Source of the DNA: an uncultured Tateyamaria sp.
Lineage (GTDB): Bacteria > Pseudomonadota > Alphaproteobacteria > Rhodobacterales > Rhodobacteraceae
Assembly: GCF_947503705.1 (NCBI RefSeq)
Contig: NZ_CANNES010000005.1
Coordinates: 241,270 to 305,269, forward strand
DNA length: 64,000 nt
Direction: 5' to 3'
The position numbers and the translations under genes were made by a program. Positions within the stretch are counted from its first letter, which is position 1; the number at the start of each line of letters is the position of its first letter. The notes under the pieces were generated by a model, which did no database searches, was not told the DNA's origin, and worked only from the letters and a program-made list of their open reading frames with translations. Of the stretch, positions 50,878 to 60,327 are shown piece after piece.

Positions 50878-51495
50878 TCACGCGTCGGGCTTGATCAATC
50901 CAAGCCCGCGCAGGTAAATTCCGATCCCCGTCTCTAGCAGATCCTCGGGTGGAAAGGGCGATGCGCGCCCCGGAGAGTTGCGCGCAAACAACTCGACGAC
51001 CCCGTGGCTCATCGCCCAGATATGGGCGGAAAACATCGAGGCGGGGGGGCGCTTGTCTTCGGGAATGTGTTGGCTCAGGTCGCCTGCCGCCTTCTCCAGA
51101 ACCGCGTTGGCGCGTCCCGCGACATCCGCCAATTCAGGCGTACGGTTCACCGAAATCCCGGACTCAAACATCGCGATGTAATGGCCTGGAAACTTGCGCG
51201 CAAAGGCCAGATAGGCACGGCCCGTGGCCTCAAACGCGGCGAGGGCCGAGGGTTGGCCGGACTGGTACGCATGCTCCATCAGGTCAGCGAAAATCGTGTA
51301 TCCTTGGCGCGCGCATTCCGCGATCAGGTCCTCGCGGCCCTCGTAGTGGCGATAGACCGCGGCCGGGGTCACGCCCGCCTGCTTGGCCGCCTCTGACAGG
51401 GTAAAGCCCGTTGGGCCCTTCTGCTCGATCAGCAAAAGGGCGGCGTCAATCAGGGCCTGACGCAGATTGCCGTGGTGATAGCCACGTTTAGGCAT
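50878..51495 (-). CDS. TetR/AcrR family regulator
   Basis: 205 residues from [20 protein letters not shown], a TetR-type HTH ([23 protein letters not shown]) followed by a ligand-binding C-terminal domain with [18 protein letters not shown]. The N-terminal [10 protein letters not shown] pattern is typical of the TetR subgroup linked to fatty-acid and cell-envelope control. The start overlaps the ppk2 stop by 8 bp, so it is co-transcribed with ppk2 and may regulate it. Seven extra upstream codons are possible. Confidence 0.9.
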   Translation of the reverse strand: MPKRGYHHGNLRQALIDAALLLIEQKGPTGFTLSEAAKQAGVTPAAVYRHYEGREDLIAECARQGYTIFADLMEHAYQSGQPSALAAFEATGRAYLAFARKFPGHYIAMFESGISVNRTPELADVAGRANAVLEKAAGDLSQHIPEDKRPPASMFSAHIWAMSHGVVELFARNSPGRASPFPPEDLLETGIGIYLRGLGLIKPDA

Positions 51496-52357
51496 CCCAG
51501 ATATCCGGACCACCACAGATCGCTTTGTCTATCTTGCCAATGGCTTGCGCGTCTTTATTCGTGTAATCTAGCCCGTGCAGAACGGTGCGGATCGCGTTGA
51601 GGCGCGCCCGTTTCTTGTCATCCGACCGCACGATGGTCCAAGGGGCGTGGTCCGAATGCGACCGCGCAAGCGTTTCGCGAATGGCATCCGTATAACCATC
51701 CCATTTCTTAAGCCCCTCGACGTCAATCCAGCTCAGCTTCCACTGCTTGAGCGGGTCACGTTCGCGCGCCATGATCCGGCGCAGTTGCTCTGCCCTGCAG
51801 ACGTTCAGCCAGAATTTGAACAGGATGATGCCGTCATCCACCAGCATTTCTTCGAACGGTTGAACCTGCTTGAAGAAATGCTCACGCTCATTGGGTTCGC
51901 AAAAGCCGAACACATGTTCGACCACACCGCGATTGTACCAACTGCGATCAAAAAAAGTGATCTCGCCGCCTGAGGGCAACTGTCTGATATAGCGCTGAAA
52001 ATACCATTCGCTGGCTTCGGTCTCGCTTGGTTTCGAGAGGGCCACCACATGGGCGCCGCGTGGGTTCAGATGCTCGCGGAATCGCTTGATCGTGCCGCCT
52101 TTGCCCGCTGCATCTCGCCCCTCAAAGACGCAGGCCACCCGTGCGCCCGTTTCTGACGCCCAGGCCTGCATCTTGACCAGCTCAATTTGCAGCGCGGCCA
52201 TGTCGGCCTCATAGGTCTTGCGTTTCATCCGTGCGCTGTGTGGGTAGGTGGGCGTTAGAATGTCGCCTTTTTGGGCGTCCTTGATCTTGGCGCGTACATC
52301 GTCGGGCGCACCGGTTTCAAAGAAATCCGTGATCGCCCCGTCAAAAGGAAGGCTCAT
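51488..52357 (-). CDS. ppk2: Polyphosphate kinase 2
   Basis: Uses polyphosphate to phosphorylate nucleoside diphosphates (or the reverse). 289 residues with Walker [21 protein letters not shown], the lid/Walker B region [20 protein letters not shown] and [20 protein letters not shown]. The single-domain length fits class I PPK2. The substrate preference cannot be told here. It is the first gene of a pair with TetR. Confidence 0.94.
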   Translation of the reverse strand: MSLPFDGAITDFFETGAPDDVRAKIKDAQKGDILTPTYPHSARMKRKTYEADMAALQIELVKMQAWASETGARVACVFEGRDAAGKGGTIKRFREHLNPRGAHVVALSKPSETEASEWYFQRYIRQLPSGGEITFFDRSWYNRGVVEHVFGFCEPNEREHFFKQVQPFEEMLVDDGIILFKFWLNVCRAEQLRRIMARERDPLKQWKLSWIDVEGLKKWDGYTDAIRETLARSHSDHAPWTIVRSDDKKRARLNAIRTVLHGLDYTNKDAQAIGKIDKAICGGPDIWDA

Positions 52358-52410
52358 GGTGTTCGTCCCAAGTTACTGCTCTTAACATGTAATATGGGGC
52401 AGGGCGGCCC

Positions 52411-53382
52411 TTAACGCAAACCCGCACGCGCCGCGACACGGTCGATTGCTGCGATCACGGCCTCGGGGTGGCTGTGTTGCGGCATATGCCCCACACCTTG
52501 CAGCACAGTGACGTTGGCGCCTTCGATCTGATCCGGCAATTTCGCGGAGTGGACGCTGAGCGGAACGATCGTGTCGGCATCTCCGTGCACAACCTCGACC
52601 GGCACGTCAATCCTGTCGTATTGTTCTGACATTTCAACGACATGAGGACGCAGCCAATTGACCTGCCGTGCATTGGCCCGCATCGATTCCCGACGCAGGG
52701 TCAGGGCCGGGCCGACGTGATCAAGGTATCCGTCCGGGGCGGGCTGCGGTTCAAAGATACTGGCGACGGTCGCGTTTACGTAAGTCTGGGGAGCAAAGGC
52801 GCTGAGCATAGGCACGACGAATGCGCTGCCCCAGGCTGCCCCGTTCACCTTGTAGAACCAGCCCAATTCGCCAGGCCAGGGATTGGCCACCCCCGCAATG
52901 GAGACGACGCCGGCGAGATCATCAAATTCGAGCGCCCAGGCCAAAGACACAATCCCGCCAAAGGAATGCCCCACCACAATCGGATTGATGACGCCCAATT
53001 TATCTGTGGCCCCCTTGAGCAGGCGTGCCTGTGCGCGTGGCCCTGCATGGGCCGTGGTCCAGACGGCTTTGTGCGCAGGTGCCATCTGGTCGGTCCATCC
53101 CAGGCCTGGACGGTCAAGGATGGTCACGCGGTATCTGTCGGACAACATATCGGCAAAAGCAAAGGTGAAATCACGGGTGTTGCCCGATGCGCCGTGGATC
53201 AAAACGACATCCGGTCCCTGGCCCATCTGTTCGGCATGAACGCGCACACCGTCAACGTCGATCATCTGGCCTGTTGGCGGAAACGCCTCTGCCGCCTCAC
53301 GTTCGCGTTTGAACGCGAAATACTGCACCATGCCGATGATCAGAAAAGCCAGCACAACCATCAGAATAAAAACGGTTTTCAT
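52411..53382 (-). CDS. Membrane-anchored alpha/beta hydrolase
   Basis: 323 residues: an N-terminal membrane segment (MKTVFILMVVLAFLIIGMVQ) then an alpha/beta hydrolase domain with VVLIHGASGNTRDFTFAFAD, nucleophile GHSFGGIVSLAWALE, acid HGDADTIVPLSVHS and His in VGHMPQHSHPEAV. The triad is complete. Its active site should face the periplasm or be membrane-bound. The gene lies 6 bp after metA, so probably in the same transcript. The substrate is unknown. Confidence 0.87.
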   Translation of the reverse strand: MKTVFILMVVLAFLIIGMVQYFAFKREREAAEAFPPTGQMIDVDGVRVHAEQMGQGPDVVLIHGASGNTRDFTFAFADMLSDRYRVTILDRPGLGWTDQMAPAHKAVWTTAHAGPRAQARLLKGATDKLGVINPIVVGHSFGGIVSLAWALEFDDLAGVVSIAGVANPWPGELGWFYKVNGAAWGSAFVVPMLSAFAPQTYVNATVASIFEPQPAPDGYLDHVGPALTLRRESMRANARQVNWLRPHVVEMSEQYDRIDVPVEVVHGDADTIVPLSVHSAKLPDQIEGANVTVLQGVGHMPQHSHPEAVIAAIDRVAARAGLR

Positions 53383-53388
53383 CTCGCG

Positions 53389-54336
53389 TCACCCCCTCAG
53401 ATCGGTCTTCTCCTGCCCGATCAGGTCCATGTCATATGGGGTAGTCAGATAAATCTCGGACAGCCAATTTCCATACAAGAGGTGCGCATGACTGCGCCAA
53501 CGGTTCGAGGGCCGCTTGCTTGGGTCGTCCTCCGGGAAATACCCGACCGGCAGGGCAATCTCGGCCCCTTCCACCTGGACCGAGGCCAGGTCGCGGTCAT
53601 ACTCCTGTTTCAGCGTGTCACTGTCATATTCAAAGTGGTTGAGGATATAGAGCGCACGGTGATCAGGATCTTCGATCAGGCAGGGGCCGGTCACGTCGCT
53701 GCCCAAAAGGATTGGCAGACCTGCCGCCTCGACTTCTGCTGCGCGCACTTCGGTCCAGCGCGAGACAGGCACGACGCAATCATCCGAGAACCCGCGTAAA
53801 TAGGGCGATGACGGAGCCAGGTTTGCGTGCCTGTAAGCGCCAAACAGCTTGCCATCGAGCAGATGTTTGGGAACGTTGTGAAAGTGGTGCAGCATCGCCA
53901 TCCCGCCCCAACAGACCCCAAAGGTGGAGTGCACATGGGTCTGGGTCCAATCCATGACCTCGGTCAGTTCATCCCAATAGTCCACATCCTCGAAATCGAG
54001 ATGTTCGATTGGAGCACCGGTGATGATCAGACCGTCAAATTTCTGATCTTTGACTTCCGAGAACGGTTGGTAAAAGCTTTCCATATGTTCGGCGGCAGTG
54101 TTTTTGGCGGCATGATCCGTCATTCGGATCAAGGTCAGCTCGATCTGCAGCGGCGTCGCACCGATGAGGCGTGCAAATTGCGTCTCTGTCTGGATTTTCT
54201 TTGGCATCAGGTTCAAAAGCCCGATCTTCAGTGGCCGGATATCCTGATGCTCTGCCAACTCTTCGTCCATGACCATCACGCCCTCGTCCGTGAGCACGGA
54301 ATAGGCGGGCAGGGTCGAGGGAAGTTTGATGGGCAT
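53389..54336 (-). CDS. metA: Homoserine O-acetyltransferase (MetA family)
   Basis: Acylates homoserine for methionine biosynthesis. 315 residues from [20 protein letters not shown]. Cys142 in [12 protein letters not shown], His in [20 protein letters not shown] and a conserved Glu in the C-terminal half form the triad. At position 111 this protein has Glu ([15 protein letters not shown]); in MetA proteins Glu111 is reported to select acetyl-CoA and Gly111 succinyl-CoA, so acetyltransferase is favoured. I found no SAM riboswitch in the 70-bp leader. Confidence 0.93.
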   Translation of the reverse strand: MPIKLPSTLPAYSVLTDEGVMVMDEELAEHQDIRPLKIGLLNLMPKKIQTETQFARLIGATPLQIELTLIRMTDHAAKNTAAEHMESFYQPFSEVKDQKFDGLIITGAPIEHLDFEDVDYWDELTEVMDWTQTHVHSTFGVCWGGMAMLHHFHNVPKHLLDGKLFGAYRHANLAPSSPYLRGFSDDCVVPVSRWTEVRAAEVEAAGLPILLGSDVTGPCLIEDPDHRALYILNHFEYDSDTLKQEYDRDLASVQVEGAEIALPVGYFPEDDPSKRPSNRWRSHAHLLYGNWLSEIYLTTPYDMDLIGQEKTDLRG

Positions 54337-54406
54337 AGGGCTGGTCCTGGTCAGGGGCTTTTGAGTATTTCGAGAACAATGAAACCTGCGAGTGGTGCAG
54401 ATAGGC

Positions 54407-55270
54407 CTAAGCCGCGCGCCGCTCAAGAGCGGTGGCAATCAGATCGGTGAAATCGCCTTCACCTTTCAGCGAGGCCACTTCGTCCGCCGTCACCGTCACG
54501 CCCCATCGGGCCATCGCCTCGTAGCGGGGTTGCCGGTGGGCAAGCGCGCGGGCATAGGTCCAGCGGATGAAGTCGTCGGGGTTCACCGCGTCCTCGGCTT
54601 GGCCGGTTTCAATAAGGTAGCCTTGCCAGCATTCGAGCAGGAATTCGGGCTGATAGGCCATCGGTTTGGGTGCCCTGTCGAACCGCGCAATCAAGGCAGC
54701 GGTGTGGGCGGCATCCCCTTTGATCCAGACCGGGAGGCACACGTTTGAGAGCGTCGTCATCAGTGGATCCGCGTCGTCGACCGGGTCCACCCACTCACAG
54801 ATCGACCCGCCTGTGTCGCAGATGAAATGGGGGTAGCCATAAAGCGTTTGCGCGCGTTCCGCGAAATAGCCGGTATCTTCCAACGCAAGCACTTCGGAGC
54901 GGCGGAATTGTTCCTGACGGCGGCGGTATTCGGAGATGGGTAATCCGCCTTGGGTTACGTTGCCGGGCTTGCCCAGATATGTGGATACAGGCGTCAGGTT
55001 CTCGAAGGTGATGTTTGACCCGATATAGATGCTGTCGCTGAGCAACAGGTCCCGCAGGAACGGGACTTTCATCGCTTCGGCCTTGGCATTGTCGGCGATC
55101 AACTCGCCCATATAGCGCGTTCCGATCCGGTAATCGATCGAGTAGTGAAACCAATGTCCCGAAGCGCGCAGCGTGGTGGACATATGTGTCTTGCCCAAGC
55201 CCGACATGCCATAGACCAGCACTTGTTTGCGGGCGGCGCTACGCCAATGGTCCGCATCACGGTAAAGCAT
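54407..55270 (-). CDS. P-loop ATPase of unknown function
   Basis: 287 residues from [20 protein letters not shown] with a Walker [18 protein letters not shown] close to the start; a TTG five codons upstream is an alternative start. [20 protein letters not shown] and [13 protein letters not shown] [20 protein letters not shown] are other visible stretches. I do not recognise the family. It lies 70 bp upstream of metA, a roseobacter arrangement I have seen but cannot explain. No membrane segments are present. Confidence 0.75.
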   Translation of the reverse strand: MLYRDADHWRSAARKQVLVYGMSGLGKTHMSTTLRASGHWFHYSIDYRIGTRYMGELIADNAKAEAMKVPFLRDLLLSDSIYIGSNITFENLTPVSTYLGKPGNVTQGGLPISEYRRRQEQFRRSEVLALEDTGYFAERAQTLYGYPHFICDTGGSICEWVDPVDDADPLMTTLSNVCLPVWIKGDAAHTAALIARFDRAPKPMAYQPEFLLECWQGYLIETGQAEDAVNPDDFIRWTYARALAHRQPRYEAMARWGVTVTADEVASLKGEGDFTDLIATALERRAA

Positions 55271-55305
55271 CTCAGTGGTCCCCAAAGATCGTCCTGCGCG
55301 CGGTG

Positions 55306-56241
55306 TTACCGGTGGGGGGGGATGCGGTCAACGTGCCTTGGCCGGATCATGGCCCACACGCGACCGTCCAGGATGATTAACCCGAGGGCCAGCAAGGCAA
55401 AGCCTGCATAGGCATTCAAGCCCAGTGCCTCGTGGCGCACCATTGCTCCGAGCGTAATCGCGACCGGTGCGATCAACAGGGTCACCAGCATCAGGTTGCC
55501 CGCCCCCGCCATCGCCAGAACGCGGTAATACAGCAAATAGGCCCCTGCGGTGGCAATAATCGCATAATACCCAATGGCGACCAACGTGCTCGGATCCAGA
55601 GCAAGCGTCAGCGGCCCTTCGCTCAGCCTGGCCAGTGGCACGGCAATCAAGGTTGATCCGGTCAGCATACCCGCCGCCGCAACTTGTGGTGCGAGCCCTG
55701 ACAGAAATGTCCGCGCCCATGCACCTGCGAGCGCATAGCTGATGGTACCTGCGATGATGGCCACTTGCGCAAGACTGCGTATGTCAAAGCTGCGAAAATT
55801 ATCCAACCCAATGGCCGTAGCAACCCCCAGGAAACCGAGCCCAACGCCAACGCCCTTGCGCAATGTCATTCTTTCATCGGCGAAAAAGAGGGCTGCGACC
55901 AGCACTCCAAAAATGGCTGTCGCGGCATTCAGGATCGAGGTCAGCCCCGTCTCGATATGCAACTGGCCCCAGGCCATCAGGCCAAAGGGGATAACGTTGT
56001 TCAAAAGGCCCATGCCCAAAAACCCAATCCAGATGCGCGGTGCGCGTGGGATGGGCAGGCGCATGCACAACACCACGATCCACAGAGCGCACATCGCCCA
56101 GAAGGTGCGATGCGCGACCGAGGTGAGCGGGCCGATTTCATCCAGCGCGATCCGTATGGACAGAAATGAGCCGCCCCAGATCATTGCCAGCAACAGCATC
56201 TCGGCCCAGGCGCGGCTTGATATGGTTTTTTGCACTGTCAT
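55306..56241 (-). CDS. DMT family (EamA) transporter
   Basis: 311 residues and about ten membrane segments, with two EamA repeats: AWAEMLLLAMIWGGSFLSIR opens the first and IAGTISYALAGAWARTF lies in the second. The start MTVQKTISSRAWAEML is used; an extension of 17 codons is unlikely. Predicted to export an amino acid or other metabolite; the substrate is unknown. It ends 35 bp before the P-loop ATPase start. Confidence 0.88.
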   Translation of the reverse strand: MTVQKTISSRAWAEMLLLAMIWGGSFLSIRIALDEIGPLTSVAHRTFWAMCALWIVVLCMRLPIPRAPRIWIGFLGMGLLNNVIPFGLMAWGQLHIETGLTSILNAATAIFGVLVAALFFADERMTLRKGVGVGLGFLGVATAIGLDNFRSFDIRSLAQVAIIAGTISYALAGAWARTFLSGLAPQVAAAGMLTGSTLIAVPLARLSEGPLTLALDPSTLVAIGYYAIIATAGAYLLYYRVLAMAGAGNLMLVTLLIAPVAITLGAMVRHEALGLNAYAGFALLALGLIILDGRVWAMIRPRHVDRIPPHR

Positions 56242-56290
56242 GAACGTGGTGTGACAGGGGCGAGCGACCGATGCCACCCGGAACCTGCGC

Positions 56291-56326
56291 AAAGAAAAAC
56301 CCCGCCCGGATGAAGGGCAGGGTTTT
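56291..56326 (-). terminator. Terminator of the FadL-like porin gene
   Basis: AAAACCC-CGCCC pairs with GGGCA-GGGTTTT (one mismatch) and, on the minus strand, is followed by GTTTTTCTTT. It sits between the porin gene and the DMT transporter gene. Confidence 0.85.
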
Positions 56327-56366
56327 CCGGTGATCTATCGTTGGGCTGATGGCCCAAGCGATGCGA

Positions 56367-57467
56367 TCAGAAGCTGTATTGGATTCGGAAACCTGCGGAT
56401 ACGGCCGAGTCGCCGCCAAATGCGCCCACGGGGTTACCGCCAACATTCGGGATCGCATTGCCGAAATCGGTATAACGAACGCCGCCGCTGATCTCGGTCT
56501 TTTCATTCAGCTGATAGGATGCGCCCAAAGCGAGGAACACAGAGCCGTTTGTTGATCCGAGCGGAGAAACAAGATCGTCTTCGCCCTTCTGGCTCCAACC
56601 GACTGTGGCGCTCCCGGCCCATTTTTCGCTGAACCGGCGACCGACACCCAGCGACACGTCGAACCCGTTTTCAAGGTCTGTCAGCGATGCGCCGCCCAGT
56701 GCTGTCGGGCGTACCGACGTCACGCTATAATGAGAAAAGCGGATCGAACCGAAAACCAGCGTATCTGCGGCCACACCGGTTTGAAAATCGAGTGCAATCG
56801 TTTCAGGTGTTGTCACGTCTGTTGCACTTGGAGGGGCCACAACGACGCCGTTGATTGTTTGTGTGGTGTCCAGGCTGTGATCGATTTCGGAGTGGTATGT
56901 CAGGGCCACACGCAAAGCGATCCTTGGGATTTCATAGGCTGCACCAACCATGTAGCCAAAGGCACCATCATTGGAGAAGGCAGCATTGTAACCGTTCAGG
57001 CCCGACGATTGATAAGCCAAACCGCTCAGCGTCACGTTGGCGCTGACGTTCTGATAGACCAGCCCCCCGTGTACAGAGAAGTTGTCGTTGAACTTGTAGC
57101 GGGCGAAGGCGGTGTACGCGCTGGAGTCCACTGTGGCCGCTGTGCCATCTAGAACAGTGGATGAGGGGCCATACATAATGTCGGCGCCATAAGGCTCGTC
57201 GATGATCAGACCAAATGACAGCTTGTCGCTCGCTTGATAGCGGATGCCCGCGCCCCAGACGGCAAAACTGTCGCCAATGTTTCCGGTTGGGTTTGTAAAG
57301 ACGTCCGAGCCATCGATGCTTGGATTTGCCCCACCAAAACTGAATTCGACCATATTGCCGTCTTCAAAAATAAAGGAAGTTGGGCGACCCGAACGGTCGA
57401 GCCCGACAGCTTGCGCGGCAACCGCTGATACGACCAACGCCGTCGCGGCGAGTCCTATGGTTTTCAT
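56367..57467 (-). CDS. OmpP1/FadL/TodX-like outer-membrane transporter
   Basis: 366 residues, signal peptide MKTIGLAATALVVSAVAAQA, then a beta-barrel of alternating strands ending in the terminal Phe (FRIQYSF) typical of outer-membrane proteins. The pattern FGLIIDEPYGADIMYGPSST and FARYKFNDNFSVHGGLVYQN suggests the FadL family for hydrophobic substrates such as fatty acids. It lacks the ~40-residue hatch typical of E. coli FadL at the N-terminus, so a family-level call only. It has its own terminator. Confidence 0.83.
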   Translation of the reverse strand: MKTIGLAATALVVSAVAAQAVGLDRSGRPTSFIFEDGNMVEFSFGGANPSIDGSDVFTNPTGNIGDSFAVWGAGIRYQASDKLSFGLIIDEPYGADIMYGPSSTVLDGTAATVDSSAYTAFARYKFNDNFSVHGGLVYQNVSANVTLSGLAYQSSGLNGYNAAFSNDGAFGYMVGAAYEIPRIALRVALTYHSEIDHSLDTTQTINGVVVAPPSATDVTTPETIALDFQTGVAADTLVFGSIRFSHYSVTSVRPTALGGASLTDLENGFDVSLGVGRRFSEKWAGSATVGWSQKGEDDLVSPLGSTNGSVFLALGASYQLNEKTEISGGVRYTDFGNAIPNVGGNPVGAFGGDSAVSAGFRIQYSF

Positions 57468-57529
57468 GTTATTTCCTCCCAAGGGCGCCGTGAGTGCGAC
57501 GCATTGGGCGGGTTTTAGCCGATTTCAAC

Positions 57530-57606
57530 CCCTAGCCGTCAATGTTGACCCTAGGGCAGAATGCGCCTTGTGACGGAGCGTCATAAAGTTGTGACATTCG
57601 TGTCAC
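57530..57606. repeat. Palindrome cluster upstream of the FadL-like gene
   Basis: Three dyads: CCTAG-NN-GTCAA-NN-TTGAC-N-CTAGG (about 57532-57555), TGACG-GAG-CGTCA (57571-57583) and GTGACA-TTCG-TGTCAC (57591-57606), the last over the stop of the convergent-side DMT gene. They are either operators of the FadL gene or weak 3' hairpins. Confidence 0.45.
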
Positions 57607-58472
57607 TGCTGTTTTTGCGTCCGAGTCTCGACCCAGATGTTCAGGTAATTGCCCGCAAAAATGATCGCCGCGCCAACAAAGACCCATATATCAACAACTT
57701 CGCCATATACGAGCATTCCGATCACGGCGATTGTCGGCAACCGAATAAAGTCGATAGGCACGACAACTGTGGCTGGCGCAATGGCGAGGGCGTTGGTTAG
57801 GCAAAAATGCGCCAAAAGCCCCGCAATGCCGATCAGGACGACCCAAGGCAGGGCGTCGGTGTTGGGAATCGCGATGTCGCCATCATAGCCCGCCATCACC
57901 AGCCCCATGACCAATTGCATGGTTGTGAGCCAGAACAGGATCGACGTGATCCCCTCGTTCCGGGTGAGCCGTTTGGTCAGCATGATCGTGATCGCAAAAA
58001 AGATCGCGGACGAGGCGGCGGTCATAACGCCGGGGTTGAGGCCCGCCATATCGGGGCGGGCCACGATCAGAATGCCAATGAACCCCATCACTGCCGCCAG
58101 TCCACGCGACGTCGTCAACCGCTCTCCTAATATAAGTGGGCTGAGAACAATCACCCAGATCGGGGATGTGAACTCCAACGCAAAGACTTGTGCCAGTGGA
58201 ATGACCGTGACCGCGAAAAACCACAGGTTTTGGCCTGTGAAATGGGCGAGGTTGCGCGTCAGGTGCGTACCGAGCCGGTCTGTCTTGATCTCGCGCCAGG
58301 CCCCGGTCAGGCCAGCGAGGGCACAGACGATGATCACGCCAACGAGGCTGCGGAACATCATGATCTCGAATGTATCAAGCGTATCGCTGACCTCACGCCC
58401 GGCCACGGCCATGCTTGAGAAAGACGCGATGGAGCCGGACATCCACAGGGCGGCCTTGAAAACTGGGTTCAT
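57603..58472 (-). CDS. DMT family (EamA) transporter
   Basis: 289 residues and ten membrane segments in two EamA halves: IASFSSMAVAGREVSDTLDT opens the first, and VMGFIGILIVARPDMAGLNP and FAITIMLTKRLTRNEGITSI are linkers and segments between. It differs from the transporter at 55306 and probably has a different substrate. It lies between guaA and the FadL-like gene, all on the minus strand. Confidence 0.88.
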   Translation of the reverse strand: MNPVFKAALWMSGSIASFSSMAVAGREVSDTLDTFEIMMFRSLVGVIIVCALAGLTGAWREIKTDRLGTHLTRNLAHFTGQNLWFFAVTVIPLAQVFALEFTSPIWVIVLSPLILGERLTTSRGLAAVMGFIGILIVARPDMAGLNPGVMTAASSAIFFAITIMLTKRLTRNEGITSILFWLTTMQLVMGLVMAGYDGDIAIPNTDALPWVVLIGIAGLLAHFCLTNALAIAPATVVVPIDFIRLPTIAVIGMLVYGEVVDIWVFVGAAIIFAGNYLNIWVETRTQKQQ

Positions 58473-58575
58473 CTGTCTCTTGGCCTTAAATATCCTCGCG
58501 TCAGGCCGAAAGTTCTTTTGGGCCGATAAGGCGTGTTAACGCCTTGAGCGGACAGTCTTCCAGCCGCAGGCGTCA

Positions 58576-60138
58576 TTATTCCCACTCGATTGTGCCCGGC
58601 GGTTTCGATGTGATGTCATAGGTCACACGGTTGATGCCCGGCACCTCATTGATGATCCGCGTTGCCGTTTCACCGAGAAATTCGTGCGAAAAAGGATAAT
58701 AATCCGCTGTCATCCCGTCGACTGATGTGACGGCGCGCAAGGCGCAAGCATAATCATAGGTCCGGCCATCGCCCATCACACCGACCGTCTTGACCGGAAG
58801 GATCGCAACAAAGGCCTGCCAGATATCATCGTAAAGCCCGTGCTTGCGAATCTGGTCGATATAAACGGCGTCTGCCTCGCGCAGAATGTCCAGCTTGGCG
58901 CGCGTGATCTCTCCGGGGCAGCGGATGGCAAGGCCGGGCCCGGGGAAGGGGTGCCGACCGATAAAGCTGGGTGGCAGACCCAACTCGCGGCCCAAGGCGC
59001 GGACCTCGTCCTTGAAAAGTTCGCGTAGCGGCTCGACCAGTTGCATGTTCATCCGCTCGGGCAAACCGCCCACATTGTGGTGCGATTTGATGGTCACGGA
59101 GGGACCGCCGCTGAAGGACACTGATTCGATCACGTCGGGATAGAGCGTGCCCTGCGCCAGGAAATCCGCGCCACCGATCTCTTTGGCATATTTCTCGAAC
59201 ACGTCGATAAAGAGACCGCCGATGATCTTGCGCTTGGTCTCGGGGTCGCTGACACCTTCAAGCCTGCCCAGAAACAGATCAGATTCGTCGGCATGTATCA
59301 GCGGCAGGTTATAGTGTTCGCGGAACATGCCGACGACCTGTTCACTCTCGTCTTTGCGCATCAGCCCATGATCCACATAAACGCAGGTCAGTTGATCGCC
59401 GATGGCCTCATGAATGAGGACGGCCGCAACCGAGCTGTCGACCCCGCCGGACAAGGCACAGATGACCTTGCCATCGCCGACCTGCGCGCGAATTTTGGCG
59501 ATCGCTTCCTCGCGATAGGCACCCATGGTCCAGTCGCCTTTGAACCCGGCCATGCGCACGAAATTTTCATAGAGCATGGCGCCATTTGGCGTGTGGTGAA
59601 CCTCTGGGTGGAATTGAACCGCATAGAAATTGCGAGCCGTGTCGCCAGTGATTGCAAAGGGCGCGTTGGGGGAGGTCCCATAGACCTCAAACCCCGGGGC
59701 AATCTCGCTGACGTGGTCGCCGTGACTCATCCAGACCTGTTCGCGGTCGGCGGCAAACCAACCATCCAGCAGCGCCAGCTTGCGCGCCTCGGGCGTCACA
59801 TAGGCACGGCCAAATTCGGCAGTGCCGTGGCCGCGCTCAACCTTGCCGCCCAGCACATGCATCATCACTTGCTGGCCATAGCAGATGCCGAGGATCGGAA
59901 CGCCCAGATCAAAGACAGATTTGGGGGGCATTGGCGCGCCCTCGGCAAAAACCGAAGCTGGCCCGCCGGAGAAGATCACGGCCTTGGGTTGAAATTCAGC
60001 GAGAAAGGCATCTGTGACCTGCTGGAAGGGGTGGATTTCGCAATACACGTTCAACTCGCGCAAGCGGCGCGCGATAAGCTGCGTCACCTGGCTGCCAAAG
60101 TCGATGATGAGGAGGCGGTCATGGGTCTGGTCTGTCAT
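58576..60138 (-). CDS. guaA: GMP synthase (glutamine-hydrolysing)
   Basis: Converts XMP to GMP. 520 residues: N-terminal class I glutamine amidotransferase with Cys in [18 protein letters not shown] and HPEVHHT, the ATP-pyrophosphatase P-loop [18 protein letters not shown], and a C-terminal dimerisation domain ending [12 protein letters not shown]. The start [20 protein letters not shown] is used; 47 codons upstream are unlike the family. It is unlinked to guaB here. Confidence 0.97.
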   Translation of the reverse strand: MTDQTHDRLLIIDFGSQVTQLIARRLRELNVYCEIHPFQQVTDAFLAEFQPKAVIFSGGPASVFAEGAPMPPKSVFDLGVPILGICYGQQVMMHVLGGKVERGHGTAEFGRAYVTPEARKLALLDGWFAADREQVWMSHGDHVSEIAPGFEVYGTSPNAPFAITGDTARNFYAVQFHPEVHHTPNGAMLYENFVRMAGFKGDWTMGAYREEAIAKIRAQVGDGKVICALSGGVDSSVAAVLIHEAIGDQLTCVYVDHGLMRKDESEQVVGMFREHYNLPLIHADESDLFLGRLEGVSDPETKRKIIGGLFIDVFEKYAKEIGGADFLAQGTLYPDVIESVSFSGGPSVTIKSHHNVGGLPERMNMQLVEPLRELFKDEVRALGRELGLPPSFIGRHPFPGPGLAIRCPGEITRAKLDILREADAVYIDQIRKHGLYDDIWQAFVAILPVKTVGVMGDGRTYDYACALRAVTSVDGMTADYYPFSHEFLGETATRIINEVPGINRVTYDITSKPPGTIEWE

Positions 60139-60327
60139 GACTGTGCAATATGCGCGGGCACTGCCTGTGGCAAGTGGCGGACAGAGGACAGCGCCCGAAC
60201 GCCCGGGATTTTTTTGGAACAGGGAAGGGGATGTCGCTTTTTTACCGGGGGGGCCGTTATCTGCGCGCTTGCGCAGCACGGATGATGTAGGACGCCTGCA
60301 CTGATGATCTCAGACGGGGGACAAGCG

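Noticed and set aside
54337..54406. SAM riboswitch upstream of metA
   Set aside because: The short leader shows no SAM-II or SAM-I-like pattern.
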